From contig CM060888.1 in assembly GCA_030762935.1 (NCBI GenBank), positions 114,835,468 to 114,899,467 of the forward strand: a DNA stretch of 64,000 nucleotides, given 5' to 3'. Positions 43,060 to 55,150 of this stretch are shown piece by piece. The notes beneath the pieces were generated by a model. The model saw nothing but the letters and a program-made list of their open reading frames with translations. It was not told the origin of the DNA and ran no database searches. Each line of letters starts with the position of its first letter. Position 1 is the first letter of the stretch. The translations under genes were made by a program, and so were the position numbers. Origin of the DNA: Hymenopus coronatus. Lineage: Eukaryota; Arthropoda; Insecta; Mantodea; Hymenopodidae.

Positions 43060-43915
43060 CATTCTCTATCATGTGCACAGTAAGTAGAGAAGGTATTGCA
43101 TTCCACCCAAAATTTTGATCTTGTTATTTAACCAGAAATACATGTTTTGATGACTCCTGAATCAAAAAACAAGCATGTGTTTTTAGAAAGTAGGCTGTGT
43201 GCAAGTCTGTGAGTAGCAGAACTCAAAAACAAAAATTTGTAAATACCAAAGTTAAATTTTGAGTTCAGCATCTTCCAAGGATATTACATGAAGATTTTCA
43301 AGAAAATCCCCCACTTGAAATTACTCTTTACTTGAAATATTTTTCAAAATTGTTGGTTTTCTCACAAATGGCTCTAATAATTTTGATTAAAATACCATAT
43401 GTATAAGATATTTTCATGAAAAATGAATGTATATGTTGAATTTTCTGAAAATAGCTTCTGAAGACCTCTTCATTCTATATGACTTTTGCATAACTAGTAA
43501 ACTATAAATGCTAGACAAAAACTACTGCACAAAAAATATGGTCATGTTAAAGCACACAATTTATGTCAAGTAGTCTGTTTTAGATCAGTTAAATATTTTT
43601 GAGATATTCCTTAATTTTGGTTTCAGTTTTTCAATACTTGACACTTTTCTTAAATGGGAAGATGTTATTTTTTCTTTCTCTTGGTCAATCAGAGAAAACA
43701 TATTTTCTAACTATCTCAAGAGTGCCCAGCTTTTAAAAGGTTTTATTGTCAGTTTAACCTAGTGTATTCCCTTGTTCCATTATGAAAATATGCAATAAAA
43801 TAATATCTGCAAATGTTTATCTTAATTCATGCAGTGGTAATAGAAGAATAAACATTTAAAGAATGGTTTATTGAAGAATGTTTAGAGAAAGTCATGTGAA
43901 CGTAACACTTTTTTT
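43060..43915 (+). repeat. 0.85-kb repeat family copy (tandem cluster, third)
   Basis: The head TAAGTAGAGAAGGTATTGC near 43081 and tail AGAGAAAGTCATGTGAACG near 43884 enclose the usual blocks in order. Confidence 0.78.
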
Positions 43916-44420
43916 CAGCTTGTCATAATACAGGGTCTTTTTGGCAAGCACACTGAAGATTTTGGAGGCTGTTAATTTAGCCAAACCTTCTGTACTGCAG
44001 CTGTTTGCAGAATATGACTAACTCTGGGTCGGCATGAAAGAAAGCTCATAGTGAGGTGCTTGAATTTTATAGGAGGTGCTGAAAGTGTTGTTCTTCTGCT
44101 TGTAAACTGCTGACATCCGAGGATTACATTTTTATTGACTGCACTGTTCATCTTGAGAAATTAATAACTTTCTAGAGTTCTTAAATTATACAGTATAGCA
44201 AATGATAAGGATAAAGACAATAGCAATCTAACTGTATATACACACGATAATTCAAACAAGTGACCTGTCTCATCCCTAGTTTGGGTCAGTGGATGCACCT
44301 ATTATTGTGGTCAATAAAGTATCCAAAAGAAACACACTGCATTTCTTCTGCCACTGAGTTACTGATCAGTTTCAAAGTGCAACAGCAAGGCAAATGTAGT
44401 TTTATGTGAGGTCACTCAGA
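43916..44420. other. Intron 2 sequence, nothing recognised
   Basis: No gene or clear repeat. A TTTTTTTCAG near 43910-43919 looks like an acceptor, but the frame after it gives no PXK-like peptide. Confidence 0.4.
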
Positions 44421-44451
44421 CATGACCATAGCTCAATTGGTATGTAATGAC

Positions 44452-46804
44452 CAGAGCCCAAATTTGTATGCAAAAACAAATGCCAAAATGTGCATGCAAA
44501 TATGCACTAAAAACCTATTAATTAATTAATTAAATAATAATAACTTAGTTATTACATTTTATTATTATTACTTATTTGTATTGTGCTGTTTTAATTTTAA
44601 GAAAGAATGTGTTATATTAGCGACTCACTCTATTGTCCAATACTGCTGTTGCAATAGACGAGAAATGTCATCCTGAGTTCTCTGCAGTGAAACTTCTTCG
44701 TTTGTCACTAAAGAAGGTTTTGTAGAGTGAAACAGATCTCTCTACATCACAAGATGTCACCAATGCATGAGAGAAACTGCAAATCTCTTCTTTAGTGAGT
44801 TCTTCTTGTACTTCACATGTTTCCCTGGCCAGCTGTTATGCAATTTCACAAATTGCTTTATAGCCTGTATTTTTACTGAGAACTGCATTCAACTTATCAA
44901 AAGCAATTTTTGCAACTCTGTGTGTTTTGAAGGGCAATGCTTGTAATAGGGACAATGAGTGTTGTAATGAATTATTCTTAGCCTGCAGTTTTTATGATTT
45001 CTGGTAGCACTGAAAAGCAGCAACATATTTAAATTCCCTTATTAACTTATTTACTTAACTAAAGCTTTAAAAGAAAATTTTTAAACCCAAATAATAAAAC
45101 AAAAAAATTAAAGATAAAGGTAAAAATCTCCTTTATGCTGAATTTGCTTCTTACTTAATTTTAACTAAATAAGGAAGATTGATAATTCAATACTTTTTGA
45201 GTGCAAATCAAATATTATATTTAACTACAACCCTAATGGTTATTAAGAGGCTCATTCTAAAGATACTTCAATTTATTTTCTATATCAACGAATTGAAGCA
45301 CTGTCGAGCTATCTTTATAGAAGCTGCATCTTCCGGATCTATACTATCTACTATTCTTTTCACATCATTGAAATATTTAGCATAGTAACATGCAGCCTCC
45401 AACCACAAACCCCACCGAATTAAAACAGGCTGAGGAGGTAATGCTGAGGAGCCAATTCCCTGAAAATTGAAACTCTAGCAGGTGCTTTAATGAAAATTTT
45501 CTTGACATTGGAAACAAGATGATCAACCTCTGGATACTGGGATGTATCTGTCTCTGCTACGCAGTGCAGCCCATTGGCTAAACATGTCAAATGTACTAGT
45601 TTGGGATAGAGAACTTTTAATGCATTTGCTGCTTTTACAATGTATGGAGCGGCATCTGTAAGAAATAATAGGACACAATCGTATTTTATACCATCTGGCC
45701 ACAAAAAGACTAGGGTATCGTTGAAGAACTTTGTAGTTGTAGAATGGTTTACGCTTCCTAATATCCCAACATTTAACAGGTAAGTTTTACTTCCCAGTTA
45801 CATTGCACTCACTACTGCACTACACATACAGTGGCCTACAGCATCTGTGGTCTTGTCCACGGAAATCCAAATCTTTTCATGTTTTAATGCTTCCCGAATT
45901 TCTTGAATAACTTCATTGAAACACTCGGGCAGACATGTTTTGTGAAGGGTAGATTCGTCAGGCACTATTTTATTAGTGTGCTGTTCTAAAAAAACTTTAA
46001 TATGAATATTATTTATTTTCCAAAGAGGAATGTTTGCATTAAATGCTGAACACAATTCCTTATTGAATGAGTCACATAAACCTACGGGTACATTGACCTG
46101 CTCACTAAATGACGTACTTACAAATTTTTGACGTAAAGCAGATTTTCTGGCTGTAATTTTTTTGTGCTTCTCAGTGTTAAGACACTGCGCTACTTGGAAC
46201 TTGTTTTCAGAAGCAATACTTCATTCACATGACAAACAAAATAATACTTGTCCATCCTCACTAAAATTATCCCTCCCGAACTCCGTAACATATTTACGTA
46301 ACACAGATAAACATGGAAATTTTGCCGGTGGCATAAAGAAGCAAAGTGTTTTTCACCCCTTACCGTTACTTCTGAACTGTGATTGCAACTGCAAGTAAAT
46401 GTGACCAAACACATTTGGCAGATAGGATATTACAGCATACCTCAGGTGACTTCATGCTATGAAGGGGAATGCTAGCTTCTGTTACAACATGAGTAAACAG
46501 TTAGCTAATACAATGAAATTGCATAACTACAGCCACTAGTCATCATTTCAAGAATTAAAAAAACTATTGCATGTGTGAACCAACTAGAGTTTTTATGTAG
46601 ACTAGAAATAGAAAAAAATATGCCATTACCTGTTAAATTTTAAGAAATATGCATGCCAAATCAGTTTTTCCAAAAATATGCAATTATATGCATTTTAAAA
46701 CTGCACTAGTGATCTCTTAAAGGTGAGAAAGCTAAAGAATACTGCTACTGCATACATTTAGACTGTTCTAAAACTATGCATTTTGCATACAAATCTGGGC
46801 TCTG
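44452..46804 (-). mobile_element. hAT DNA transposon 2, complete boundaries
   Basis: The terminal inverted repeats are about 23 bp with one mismatch: CAGAGCCCAAATTTGTATGC at 44452, and its counterpart ending GGGCTCTG at 46804. Both are flanked by the perfect 8-bp duplication GTAATGAC (44444-44451 and 46805-46812). Total 2353 bp. Subterminal regions are rich in TATGCA/TGCAAA motifs. The transposase gene lies on the minus strand. Confidence 0.92.
44640..46340 (-). pseudogene. hAT transposase with CGGBP1-like zinc finger, inactivated
   Basis: Near 46310-46170 the minus strand gives LRKYVTEFGRDNF, DGQVLFCLSC and a downstream histidine pair, the arrangement of the BED-type finger in CGG-binding protein 1. 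An in-frame TGA follows directly after FCLSCE. The core then reads IPLWKINNIHIKVFLEQHT near 46020, VDKTTDAVG near 45850, and LLFLTDAAPYIVKAANALKV near 45650. The C-terminal part is eroded around 45300-44650. Vertebrate CGGBP1 is thought to derive from a hAT transposase of this sort (established knowledge). This copy is a relic, not a CGGBP1 gene. Confidence 0.75.
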
Positions 46805-46856
46805 GTAATGACATTGATTAAGGTGCTGAGTTTGATTCCTGACAATGATAGACCAC

Positions 46857-46980
46857 TGCCGCCACCACCACCACCACCACCACCACCACCACCACCTTCA
46901 CCACTGTTAGCACCACCACCATCATCATCATCACCACCACTACCACTACCACCACCACTACTGCCATCACCACGACAACG
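46857..46980 (+). repeat. (CCA)n/(CAT)n microsatellite
   Basis: Long imperfect CCA and CAT repeats. They create spurious proline-, glycine- and valine-rich open frames on both strands. Confidence 0.95.
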
Positions 46981-47405
46981 TAGATCCTCATATTCAGTGT
47001 CTGTTGCATCAGTGTTATACTCACTTGTGTGCATATATTGGTTATTTATATAACAATTTCTCTCAATGTCAGGACTCTGGGCAGATCCTTAAAAATAAAT
47101 GGACCACTTACTGAGAAGGGCAACTAGTCCAACAGATAATACTTTTCCATGGTGTTTAAGTACATTATTGCATTGTTTACCACAAAAAGGAAGCTTTTCA
47201 GCATGATAGCAGAGACCTGGCAACGCTTTAACTTATATGTTTACTGCAAATAGGGCAAATATAATCAGTTCTTTATCAGTACTACTAAACTAGGAAACGT
47301 GCACTGGTGCCCTTCTGCAATAATCTGTTTTTTGTCCAGCCATTTAAGTATAATGTTAGTGTCAGAAAAGTAGTGCAATAATACTATTTTAACACCCACA
47401 AAACA
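46981..47405. other. Intron 2 sequence, nothing recognised
   Basis: No gene or clear repeat seen. Confidence 0.4.
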
Positions 47406-47632
47406 TTTTTTTTTTCTTTTATAGCTTAATGTCCTTTAGCCTGGTTGGTCTTAACAGATGATGAATGAAATTGGTGAAATGATGCTCAAATGATCTCGGG
47501 GTCCATGGAGCTTAAAGTTACTCGGCATTAGCCTTCTCAGGATAAGGGAAAACCCTGAAAAAAAACCTTATCCAAGCAACTCACCCTAAACATGACCTTT
47601 TGAATGTGAAGCAGACCACACTACCCAGGCGT
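47406..47632 (-). mobile_element. SINE family B, minus-strand copy
   Basis: It starts (plus orientation) with a T run, then TAATGTCCTTTAGCCTGGTT, CCATGGAGCTTAAAGTTACT and AGGATAAGGGAAAACCCTG. All are reverse-complement matches to the 29.8-kb copy, but with many differences and a short tail, so it is older. Confidence 0.8.
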
Positions 47633-47642
47633 GCTGCTGCTG

Positions 47643-47675
47643 TTGTTATTATTATTATTATTATTATTGTTATTC
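47643..47675 (+). repeat. (ATT)n microsatellite
   Basis: A run of about ten ATT/GTT-type triplets. Confidence 0.9.
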
Positions 47676-47679
47676 TTAT

Positions 47680-47930
47680 TAACCCGGAGTGCACTCAGCC
47701 TCGTAAGGTCCCTGGGGGGCCAATTGAGGAGCTACTTGATGGAGAAGTTGCGGCTCCAGGTCATGAGGACCGCTTTAACCAGCTGGGGAGGGGGGGCTCG
47801 TGTTGCTGACCATATCTCACCCTCCAATACTGCACCCCATCCATGACGTCTGTAATGGACCGAGCTGGGGGAAGCAGCGGCCGGGGCGGTAGGCCAAGGT
47901 TCCCTGAGAGCTGTCGTGCCATGGAGTTGT
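47680..47930. repeat. GC-rich interspersed repeat fragment
   Basis: This 250-bp GC-rich block (GTGCACTCAGCCTCGTAAGG onwards) contrasts sharply with the AT-rich intron and is flanked by triplet microsatellites. From memory, similar sequences are dispersed in some insect genomes; I cannot verify this here. No coding function seen. Confidence 0.4.
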
Positions 47931-47938
47931 TGTTGTTG

Positions 47939-47992
<54 letters not shown>

Positions 47993-47993
47993 G
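47929..47993 (+). repeat. (TTG)n(TTA)n microsatellite
   Basis: TTG units pass into about sixteen ATT units; on the reverse strand this gives a spurious poly-Asn frame. Confidence 0.95.
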
Positions 47994-47995
47994 TA

Positions 47996-48815
47996 TTTAT
48001 GTGTAAACCTTTCACTTAACATACAAATAATGATAATTAAGGAAAAAATATAAATAAATTGTAGTATATAATAGTCATGATTAAAAATATTAAATGTGCA
48101 TATTATTATATAAATGGTTTCTCAGGATTGCTATTGAGCCGTTAAGAGGTGCAATAGTTAGCAATGGAAGATATGACTTCTGTATATCATGCAAAGTCCA
48201 GAACCAAGAGAGAAATTTTGATATTGTTGCTCTTGCTCCTATCATCAAGCCAATTACCTTGATGTCATAGATCTGTGTATTTATTACTTTCATTGGAGGC
48301 CAACCAGAAATTTCCTCATATCAGTGTTATTCACTGTTTCACATTACTATTAATATCATCACCATTATCAGGAGCAACAACATCATTGCCATGACCTCCA
48401 TCAAAGACTACAGATTGGTTCTCCATTAGATCCTGTAACTAATTAAACTATATAAACAGAGGAAGGTGCAGATTTTCAAACACACATTATTGTTCAATTC
48501 AATCTGTTGGTTATAGAAGCCACCAGATTATGATATATTCATGGGTGTCACCTAATAACCTCTCACACTTCAAAACATTAACAGATCATTGATCAATTTA
48601 AATCACCTATCGAAATATGTATATAGCTTTATAATCCAATTGTATGTATAAATAAAATCTCAAAAATAAAGCTCATATATTAACATTTTTAGTTGCATAA
48701 TATGGAACATTTAATGAAAAAATGTTAGGGCAAACAAAATTTAAAGCTATATGATTTTCATCATAAAGACCAAAGGGGAAAACAAGGGAAAGAAAAAAAG
48801 AATGCAGTTTTACAT
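47996..48815. other. Intron 2 sequence, nothing recognised
   Basis: No gene or clear repeat seen. Confidence 0.4.
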
Positions 48816-48818
48816 GTG

Positions 48819-48905
48819 GAATTTGAACCAGGTTTCCTCAATCCAATCAGCACGTGACCCCCACATCGCCAAGTTTTCTTATTTTTAACACTAAGCTATT
48901 ACGCA
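48819..48905 (-). repeat. tRNA-like SINE fragment
   Basis: The minus strand has TAGCTTAGTGTTAA (A-box-like) and GGTTCAAATTCC (B box). The spacing is longer than in a tRNA gene. Confidence 0.45.
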
Positions 48906-49184
48906 AATGCTTCTCTCTTCTTACTCTTATAGAATTACTACATACTGTAGTAAAAGGAGTATTCTGATAGTTTTCTTTACCTTATGTGATCAGACCAATA
49001 ACGAATGGTTAAACAAAGCTTTGTGTAACCTAGAAACAAGTTTGTTATAATACACCCTGTATTGCTGTAACGGGTCTAGGCATTATTTATTCAAACGTTT
49101 TTCAAATACAGGTAATTATCAATCAGTAATACTGATTGACCAATTATAATGCATGAGCCGTTGGCTTTATTTGAACATGCATAT

Positions 49185-49654
49185 TGTAACAAAACCTCTC
49201 ATTATTGCTCCACAAACAACTCTTTATTTCTTCTAGTGCTTTCAAATAAAAATCTATTCACAAATGGATGTCTTTCTTTGGTACTTTCGCAACAATTCTC
49301 TTTTGATGCTTGGCAGCTGTGGCTGCTACTGCATGTTCCGAATTTCCCATTGAAACTGAACTCTCTGTAGGCCATGTCTCCAATGGCAGGAAACTTCCAG
49401 AAGCAGTTGCATGTGTAAACCACTGCAGATGTCACAAACTCAATCAGGGTTGCAATTTGCAATCTTGACATCAAACAACTTGCCGACAGCACATGTGCCC
49501 ACTTGTACAGGTGTAACAATTGCAGTTTTAATGCCAAAAGAACTTGCTGATGGCACACATGTCCACTAACACAGATGTAACTGTAGATGGCAACAATCAG
49601 CTATGACTTCCGAAGCAAGCCATTAACTCACGTGGGCTGCAGGGCATAGTTACA
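49185..49654 (-). mobile_element. Ty3/gypsy element 2, 3' LTR
   Basis: About 470 bp. It matches 53630-54107 block by block, for example CAACAATTCTCTTT, CAGGAAACTTCCAGAAGCAG and GATGGCAACAATCAGCT. Divergence between the LTRs is substantial, so the element is old. A CTCCCTCCTCAA-like polypurine tract complement lies just inside (49657-49669), as in gypsy element 1. Confidence 0.8.
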
Positions 49655-50760
49655 CTGTTCCCTCCTCAAGGCTAATTGTCCCGACCAGCATCATGTAATG
49701 GGCTAGACCATCCAGGTGTAGTATTAGCTTCCTCCCTTGTGGCAGCTTAGGAATGTGGTAGACATCATTACCACAAGGTACGGCCCTTGGCATGGTGTTG
49801 AAGCTTGAGACAGTGTCCCTTGGTCTGGGTAAGGTGATATAGCCACATCAAATCACTCTGCTGGAAACCTCGGTGTTGGCCTGTTTGTCGTAATAGGTCT
49901 TTATCCTGTCGCTGGCTATTGTATGTATTGATATGCTATTTCATGCATGTCGTGAAGCTGGTCTTCGAGATTCTCCATGTAGTTAACTGCTAGTTGTTCT
50001 TCCACAGCAGGACATTCAAACATCAGGTTGCATGGTAGACGCAGCTCCCTGCGAAATACCAAACTTCATGGTGTCAACCCAGTGTTTGAAGAATGGTAGG
50101 GCATCCTCATAACCTAATTTCTCTGGTAATTGGTCACAACCTTCCTCAAATGTTCTTGTAGGGTCTTCATGTACCACTCAACCATGCTGCTTGACTGTGG
50201 GTGAAGAGCTGTTGTGCATGTCTTGTGTCCTCCCAGTCGCTCCAATGTTTCACTCATGAGGCTGGACTCAAAGTTGTGCCTTGATCACTCTGCATCTCCA
50301 TTGGTACCCCATAGTGACAAAACAGTTCTTCCATGAGGCAGTTTACAGTGGTTTTGGTTTCTTTGTTGAGGATGGCATACACCTCTGGCCACTTGATGAG
50401 GTAAACCATGGTGACCAACAAATACTTGTTGCCTCTGTTGGATACAGAGAGTGGCTCAACTACATCAATGGCTTTGCATTCAAATGGTGCTCCTACATTA
50501 TGCTGCTGCATGCAACCCTGGCTCCTGGTCTGTAGCTCGTGATTTGCTGCAACATATGATATTGGCAGCACCACCTCTCATTGTCTACCTGTAGTCTCAG
50601 CCAGTAACACCATTGCTCGAGTTCGTTGTTGGTTCAGTTGGGCTCCAAATGTCTTCCTGAAGTTCCTGCCTGTACTTCCTCCAGAACTTCTGCAACCTTA
50701 CTCCAAGGCAGGAGTCTGCTCTGGGCCTGTCCATGAGGTGACTCCTATACCCAAAACAGT
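49655..50760 (-). pseudogene. Ty3/gypsy element 2, integrase
   Basis: The minus-strand frame 50574-50254 contains AIDVVEPLSVSNRGNKYLLV (first catalytic D) and YGVPMEMQSDQG (second D). It then continues, broken, into the C-terminal region at 50200-49700, homologous to the element 1 integrase at 23-24 kb. Confidence 0.78.
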
Positions 50761-52310
50761 ACTCCATTTTTGGTCTTCAATGATTCCCATTGGGCCCAGT
50801 AGGACTTATACACATTACTCTTGGGTGTGATTTCCTACCAGCTTAGTCTAGTCTCTACCTCCACTTCTCCTGGAGTGGCCTTAGTGACATCTGCCAGCTG
50901 CTCCCTTCTCATCCCATCCAGCTGCAAGCACCGCTGAAATGATATGGACAGCTATGGCACAGTCCTCCTCCTCAACCTTGGAGTAGTGGCCACACTCCTC
51001 TGGACAGGGTCATGAAATGGCATCTGCGTTGTTGTAGAAGCTTTTTCCTATCCTATGTTCTGGTGTGAAGCGTACTCTTTCTGGGAGCCCCTGGACCCAA
51101 CATCTGTCTGGCCCTCTGGCTTCTTAAAGCTCAACAACCAGGTGATAACAGAGTGGCCAATCCTCAGGTGACCAACAGAAGCTTGTGGAAGTACTCCAGC
51201 ATCGTTACTACTGCCAGGAGCTCTTGCTGGGTAATGCAGTAGTTCTTTTCTGCCTTGGAGAGCGTTTTGCTGTAGTAGGCTATTACCCACTTCTTGCCAT
51301 CCTGACCCTGGGATAGAATGTCTCCAATGCCAGTGTCCCCCAATAAAGTCATTACCATGCTTTAGAAATCCTAAAATAGGCACACTGCAGAGTGCTGATT
51401 TAAGCACCTGGAAAGCACTCTGCCTCTTCTGACCACATATAAGGGCAGTGCTCTTCCGTCCGACAAGTGAAGGATTTTGCGATGTTGGAGGAACTTCCGA
51501 CGAACTGACAATAGCTGACAATGCTAGCTGCTTAAGTCCAGGATATTTTGCTCTCCTTGGTTTTTCAGGCGAAGCCAATCTCTCACTGTTCAAGCCTTCT
51601 CCTAGTCCATGGCCACCCCAGATGTGAAGCTATCTTCACCTCCTTGCAAAAGAGTTGACTTCTTTGCATTCAACTTCAGGTTAACTGCCTGCAGCCTTCA
51701 ATATCTTGGTCAGGTTCTTGAGATAGTCTTAGAAGCTGTGGCCTGTGACAACCAGATATAACAGGCAGGCGTCGCAAGCCAACTTTCTCATTACTGAATC
51801 CATGAGGGGCTCAAAGGTCACTGGTGCGTTGCAGAGATCATTGGGCATAACTGTAAATTGCCAAAGCCCTTGGCTTATCAAGAATGCTTTTATCTCTTTG
51901 TCTCTGAGATCTAAGGTCATTTGTCAGTATCCTGATTTCAAGTCCAAAGTCAAAAACCCCTGGGCACCTTTGTTATGTTCAGGGTGTTGTCAATCCATGG
52001 TAAGGGAAAATACTCCTTTTTGTGGATGGCATTCAGCTTCCTTTAATTCATGCAGAAGTGTAGATCACCGTTCTTCTTCTTCAGCAAGACTAAAGGGGAG
52101 CACTAAAGGCTGTCGGAATCTTCAATGATTCCCCTAGTCCTCCTGTCCTCCAGCATATCCTGTACCTCTGCCTGTTTTGCCAGAGGAACACATCTTGGTG
52201 GTTGCTGGATAGCTCAGGCATCTCCAGTGTCATGTTGTGTACTCAGTCAGTGCAACCATTCCCTTTGCTGACTGATAATGGCCACCAATTATGAAGCAGT
52301 CAGATGGTTG
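50760..52310 (-). pseudogene. Ty3/gypsy element 2, reverse transcriptase and RNase H
   Basis: Minus-strand frames give the RT palm with QGLWQFTVMPNDLCNAPVTF near 51860-51800 and a YLDD-equivalent reading YLVV near 51756, so the active-site aspartates are lost. RNase H follows with VIAYYSKTLSKAEKNYCITQ near 51270-51220. Stops and frameshifts are present. Confidence 0.75.
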
Positions 52311-53640
52311 GCTGTCCTGTTCAGCAAGTTATTTTGGCCAGGGCCCCAGATGTTGCGACAGTGCTGGCTGGTTGGATCTATCACAAGGCGATGTATTCAC
52401 AGCACTTTCCTAACTCTGTCCCAACTGGGATGTCCGGTATGTGTCCAGTGGGTTCAGCAATTTCAAGGGTATTTCCTCCTGGTAAGGCAACAATGCCCAT
52501 GCAATGTATAATCCATTCACTGGTGTTTTTTGGTACAGTACAAGGTTCCACTGGCACTGCAGGTAGGCCTTCACCATCGCCTCACTTCTTGCAGGCACAA
52601 ATAGAGTATCTTTTTGCAGATCCCTAAATGTTTGTGGGGAGCTCCAGAGCAACATCTTTGCTGACTCGTGCAAAGTCTTTTGGCCGATGTCGACCATTGT
52701 CTAATGACCCCTGAGAGTATCCAGACCCAGATCACATCCTTGGCCCTCCTCGCGACTGCCTTCAACCTTAAAGTTCCTGTTAATGCCTTGTGAATGGTCT
52801 TCTAGTCTGGTTCCAACAGCATAAGGTGCTATTGTATCTTGGTGTCATGCATCCCATTGACAAAGGAATAGGCAGCTCTCTGGAATGCATAATAAGTGGT
52901 AGGTTCACAGAGACTTGTTCACCTGATGTTCAATCACCAGGGCAAACTCCTTCGTTGTCTCTCTTGGCTGTTGCAGCCTCAATTTAAACTGACTGTGATA
53001 GTCTGCAACCAGGCAATAGTTTCCAAAGCAGTTCTCAAGGGCCTCACAGATCTCTGGACTTCACTGATGTTGAAGTCGCATTCCATACTTCTGCCATTTA
53101 TCCCTGGAGGCTTGCCATCAGTTGTACAGCCTTCTTTTCTGCTTAGCATAACTTATGGCTAGTGACAGCGGCAAGTTGTCAGCAGAAGACTTTGAAGGTG
53201 CATGTTGCGTCATACTTGGGTGGCTTGACATGTGCAGATGTATCATGCACTGTCGTCTTGACCTTCAAGACTTTCGGCCTTCCATCTAGCATCTTTTCCA
53301 TCATCGTATTCAGTTCATTGGTGCTTCCCTCAAATCTTCCTTCCAGGACACTAAGTCATTGATTGTCGTCTTTCATAATTCCACCAAGTTCTCCCACCTT
53401 TTCCTCAAGATTTTTCACATCCTTCTTTATGCCAGTTGATAATTTATCAATTTTGTTTATTATCTTCTGTCGGTTCTCCATTCCATATTTAATTTTCTCT
53501 TCCATCTTATCCACGATGAATTCCATTTTTTCCTCCATCTGCTTTATTTGGATTCTATCATCTCCATTCAGGAATCCATTTTTGTGTCCATTTTTTTCTA
53601 TTCTGGATTTTATTTTCATCTTCATTTCCTTCACTTCAGC
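52310..53640 (-). pseudogene. Ty3/gypsy element 2, gag and protease region
   Basis: The N-terminal Gag frame at 53634-53356 is lysine-rich and coiled-coil. Further gag at 53240-52900 matches element 1 gag. The frame 52697-52410 carries LFVPARSEAMVKAYLQ, the segment that follows the protease in such polyproteins. The protease itself (52750-52900) is too decayed to assign residues. Confidence 0.65.
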
Positions 53641-54107
53641 AAGTAAAGTTTACCACTCTTTATTTCTTCCATTGATTACAGATAAAAATGTGTTAAAAAA
53701 TAATGTCTTTCTTCAATGCTTTTGCAACAATTCTCTTTCACTGCTTGATGACTGCAGCTACTACTGCACGCTCTGAATTTCCTATTGAAATTGATTCAAC
53801 TGCTGCTGACTATGCATTCCCAATTGTTTGTCCTCTCTGTTGGGTATTCTCCCATTTTTATACTTGCCATTCATGTAGCAGGAAACTTCTAGAAGCAGTC
53901 ACATTTGCAAACCATAATAAATGTTACAAACTCTTAACTTGCTGGAAGCACATGTGCCTGCTCACACAGATGTAACAATTACAGTTTCAAGGTCAAAAGA
54001 ACTCGCTGGTGGCACAGATGTCACTAATGCAAATGTAGCAATGGATGGCAACAATCAGCTTTGACTTTTGAAGCAAACTATTCACACATGTGCGTGATAT
54101 GATTACA
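53630..54107 (-). mobile_element. Ty3/gypsy element 2, 5' LTR
   Basis: It is the partner of 49185-49654. The minus strand begins TGTAATCATATCACG. The inner edge near 53630 is uncertain, and no target-site duplication was found at the outer edges. Confidence 0.7.
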
Positions 54108-54535
54108 GACTGCAGTCATAATATTCACACTTTTAGGATGAATAGTAAAATTAGCATTGTACAAAATTCTTACCTTTAACTCCTTATAACTATAAAAAGG
54201 TGAATGTTGGTGCAGGTTCTGCTAGTTTGCAAGTATGCCCTTGCATGTCTCTGTGGGAGAACGATAAAGTATCCAAATTTCAGTGCCAGACAAGTTTAAA
54301 TAAACATGACTGCACGTGAATTCATAACTATTTCACTGACAATAACCACCCTTCCACCCATAAGAAGCTCTTTCCAGACTAAATAAATAGAAAAGTGATC
54401 TTTCAATAGCACATGGTATTACCAATCCACAGTATCCAGTACAGCTACCTTAGTATCCAGCTATCTGCATGAGGTTATCATCCAAACCTCTGCCCAAGAC
54501 AAATTGAATTGTGATGAGTAGCTAGAGAAGGATTG
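54108..54535. other. Intron 2 sequence, nothing recognised
   Basis: No gene or clear repeat seen. Confidence 0.4.
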
Positions 54536-54539
54536 ATAA

Positions 54540-55150
54540 TGGAAAGAGCTTTGAAGTGCGGTATAGGATCTTGATTTTAGGAGAAGATAATTTGTTAAAA
54601 CAATGCTCAAGATATCAAGAAACAAGTACAAAGCATGGGTAGGATAAATGGATTAAGAATAATGTAGAAAATAAGGAATTGGGGATGTTTGGAGTTAAAG
54701 GAAACAAACAACAAAGATTTTTGGAACGGTGTGGAAAGATGATTTAAAGACATTAAGATACAAAAGTTGTTAGCCAGATAACTGAAATATGGTTATTAGT
54801 ATTTTATGTTACAATGAAAAACAATTGGGAAAGAGAAAGAGAGAGATAATGCCAATAAGGAAGAGAGAGGTGCACATCATATTAAGAACAAGAGTATGGA
54901 GGCCAAAAGGGCAGTGAAACAACTATCATTACACAGTGAATGTCCACTATGCAAGTGGAAAGAAGATACATAAAAAAATGTATTTGAAAGCAGGGTATTA
55001 GAGATTTCTGGAAAAGAAAGTGTATTGTATATAGTGAATAATGCTTTTACTAATATAAGTAACATCTTAGATAAAATGTATAAGAACATAGGCAATATTT
55101 GGAGAAAGTAAAAAAATGGAAATGGACTGTAAAAAAAGGAAAGGAGCAAT
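54540..55150 (+). pseudogene. Non-LTR retrotransposon C-terminal relic
   Basis: A frame near 54927-55107 reads CPLCKWKEDT, then after one stop NVFESRVLE and ILDKMYKNIGNIWRK. This is the C-x2-C, H, C tail layout of LINE ORF2 ends, similar to the relic near 26.1 kb. Confidence 0.5.

Larger units (their letters stand above)
44425..46850 (+). repeat. tRNA-like SINE split by hAT element
   Basis: GACCATAGCTCAATTGGTA (A box) stands just left of the hAT element, and GAGTTTGATTCCTGAC (B box) about 20 bp to its right. Removing the transposon and one target copy gives a continuous tRNA-like sequence of about 70 bases. The SINE therefore pre-dates the insertion. Confidence 0.65.

Noticed and set aside
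44640..46340. A domesticated CGGBP1 gene
   Set aside because: An in-frame stop in the finger, later frameshifts, and intact TIRs with target duplications show it is a transposon copy.
46774..47053. Proline-, glycine- and valine-rich open frames on both strands
   Set aside because: They are translations of a CCA/CAT microsatellite in different frames.
47761..48015. Poly-asparagine open frame
   Set aside because: It is the reverse translation of an ATT/TTG microsatellite.
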